A stretch of DNA of 21,795 bases from Bacillota bacterium (lineage in GTDB: Bacteria; Bacillota; Clostridia; Lachnospirales; Lachnospiraceae): NCBI GenBank assembly GCA_023399455.1, contig JAEWPN010000008.1, positions 1 through 21,795 of the forward strand. The letters are read 5' to 3'. A model generated the notes under the pieces. It made no database searches, was not told where the DNA came from, and worked only from the letters and a program-made list of their open reading frames with translations. This document shows, piece after piece, positions 21,308 through 21,795 of the stretch (positions within the stretch are counted from its first letter, which is position 1; each line of letters opens with the position of its first letter). Position numbers and translations under genes: made by a program.

Positions 21308-21795
21308 ATGGCGGAGAGAATGTTGGTGACGCAAGCTCTTGATGAGAGGGATTTGCTGGTAAAGAAGATTGGGGATAGGATTCGGAATGCGAGCTTTGTC
21401 GATACGGTAAAGCACAACGAAAAGATGGTATATGACAGCCGTCTGACACGAGAAGATTTTGCAAAGCAGGCGGAGTCTGCCTATCAGCAGATTATTGATC
21501 TGATTGACCGGTATCAGAAAATTGATGCGGCAATTGTTAATTCCAATGCAAATACATGGATCGATACTCTTTACGGCAGATATACGATACAGAGCTCTTT
21601 AGCGCTCCGCAGTCGTCTGAGGGATACAGGAATATACGAGGAGGCGGATTTCGAGGGACATTTATGCGAGAAGATGCTTGAGGAATACCATTTGAGAATT
21701 CAGTTTATTGAAAATAAGAATGAGAAATTACAGGATGCGGCGGAAGATATGCGATTAAGTATTCTTGGAAGGGAAAGTAAGGAGAAGGATGAAAG
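21308..21795 (+). CDS. coiled-coil-rich protein of unknown function (partial)
   Basis: A frame from ATG 21308, preceded by AGGAGG at 21294-21299 (8-nt spacing), stays open to the right edge for 162 codons. The visible part is rich in Glu, Lys, Arg and Asp with heptad-like spacing of hydrophobic residues, so it is probably largely helical. It has no signal peptide or membrane segment. Blocks such as A-L-D-E-R-D-L-L-V-K-K-I and N-S-N-A-N-T are reminiscent of the layout of DIP1984-like proteins, but I cannot confirm this. I do not recognise the gene with confidence. It follows the XRE gene by 34 bases. Confidence 0.65.
   Translation, partial: MAERMLVTQALDERDLLVKKIGDRIRNASFVDTVKHNEKMVYDSRLTREDFAKQAESAYQQIIDLIDRYQKIDAAIVNSNANTWIDTLYGRYTIQSSLALRSRLRDTGIYEEADFEGHLCEKMLEEYHLRIQFIENKNEKLQDAAEDMRLSILGRESKEKDE

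Overview
The window looks like a chromosomal segment of a low-to-mid GC Clostridia bacterium, most likely Lachnospiraceae-like. This rests on strong AGGAGG-type ribosome binding sites, TTGACA/TATAAT promoters with 16-17 bp spacers, lipoprotein solute-binding proteins and the gene families present. No rRNA, tRNA, CRISPR array or transposase was seen. The last gene runs off the right edge.

Layout. (1) 1-1047: two terminator-like hairpins, a lone PAP2 phosphatase and a compact folded intergenic repeat. (2) 1075-7685: an arabinoside-use locus. A promoter with two LacI-type operators (central CACGTG) drives a sugar-binding lipoprotein, two MalF/MalG-type permeases and an intracellular GH51 alpha-L-arabinofuranosidase. 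A separately promoted LacI-family regulator follows, trailed by an Lrp/AsnC regulator. No transport ATPase is present, so a shared one is presumably used. (3) 7773-13176: the most interesting block, a D-amino-acid / 5-oxoproline operon. It encodes D-amino acid aminotransferase (Dat), a DUF4392 protein (matching the C-terminal half of animal D-glutamate cyclase), PxpB, PxpC, a DUF1445/YcsI protein (matching the N-terminal half of animal D-glutamate cyclase) and PxpA. (4) 13217-18812: a cytidylate-kinase-like P-loop protein and a complete branched-chain-type amino acid ABC importer (LivJ-H-M-G-F). (5) 18787-20842: a YeiH-type membrane transporter on the minus strand, divergent from a LysR regulator. 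(6) 20908-end: a small XRE-type DNA-binding protein and the start of a coiled-coil-rich protein of unknown function.

How the genes may work together. Regions 3 and 4 suggest a pathway in which a Liv-type importer brings in an amino acid or peptide-derived product. Dat would move the amino group of D-amino acids onto 2-oxoglutarate to make D-glutamate. The two separated cyclase halves would convert D-glutamate to 5-oxo-D-proline, and PxpABC would open the lactam with ATP to give glutamate. Family assignments are strong; the assembled pathway, its substrate and its stereochemistry are inferences. Both blocks start with a near-consensus promoter followed at once by an intrinsic-terminator-like hairpin, which suggests parallel transcription attenuation. 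Twin AT-rich palindromes lie between the Lrp-type regulator and the Dat promoter.
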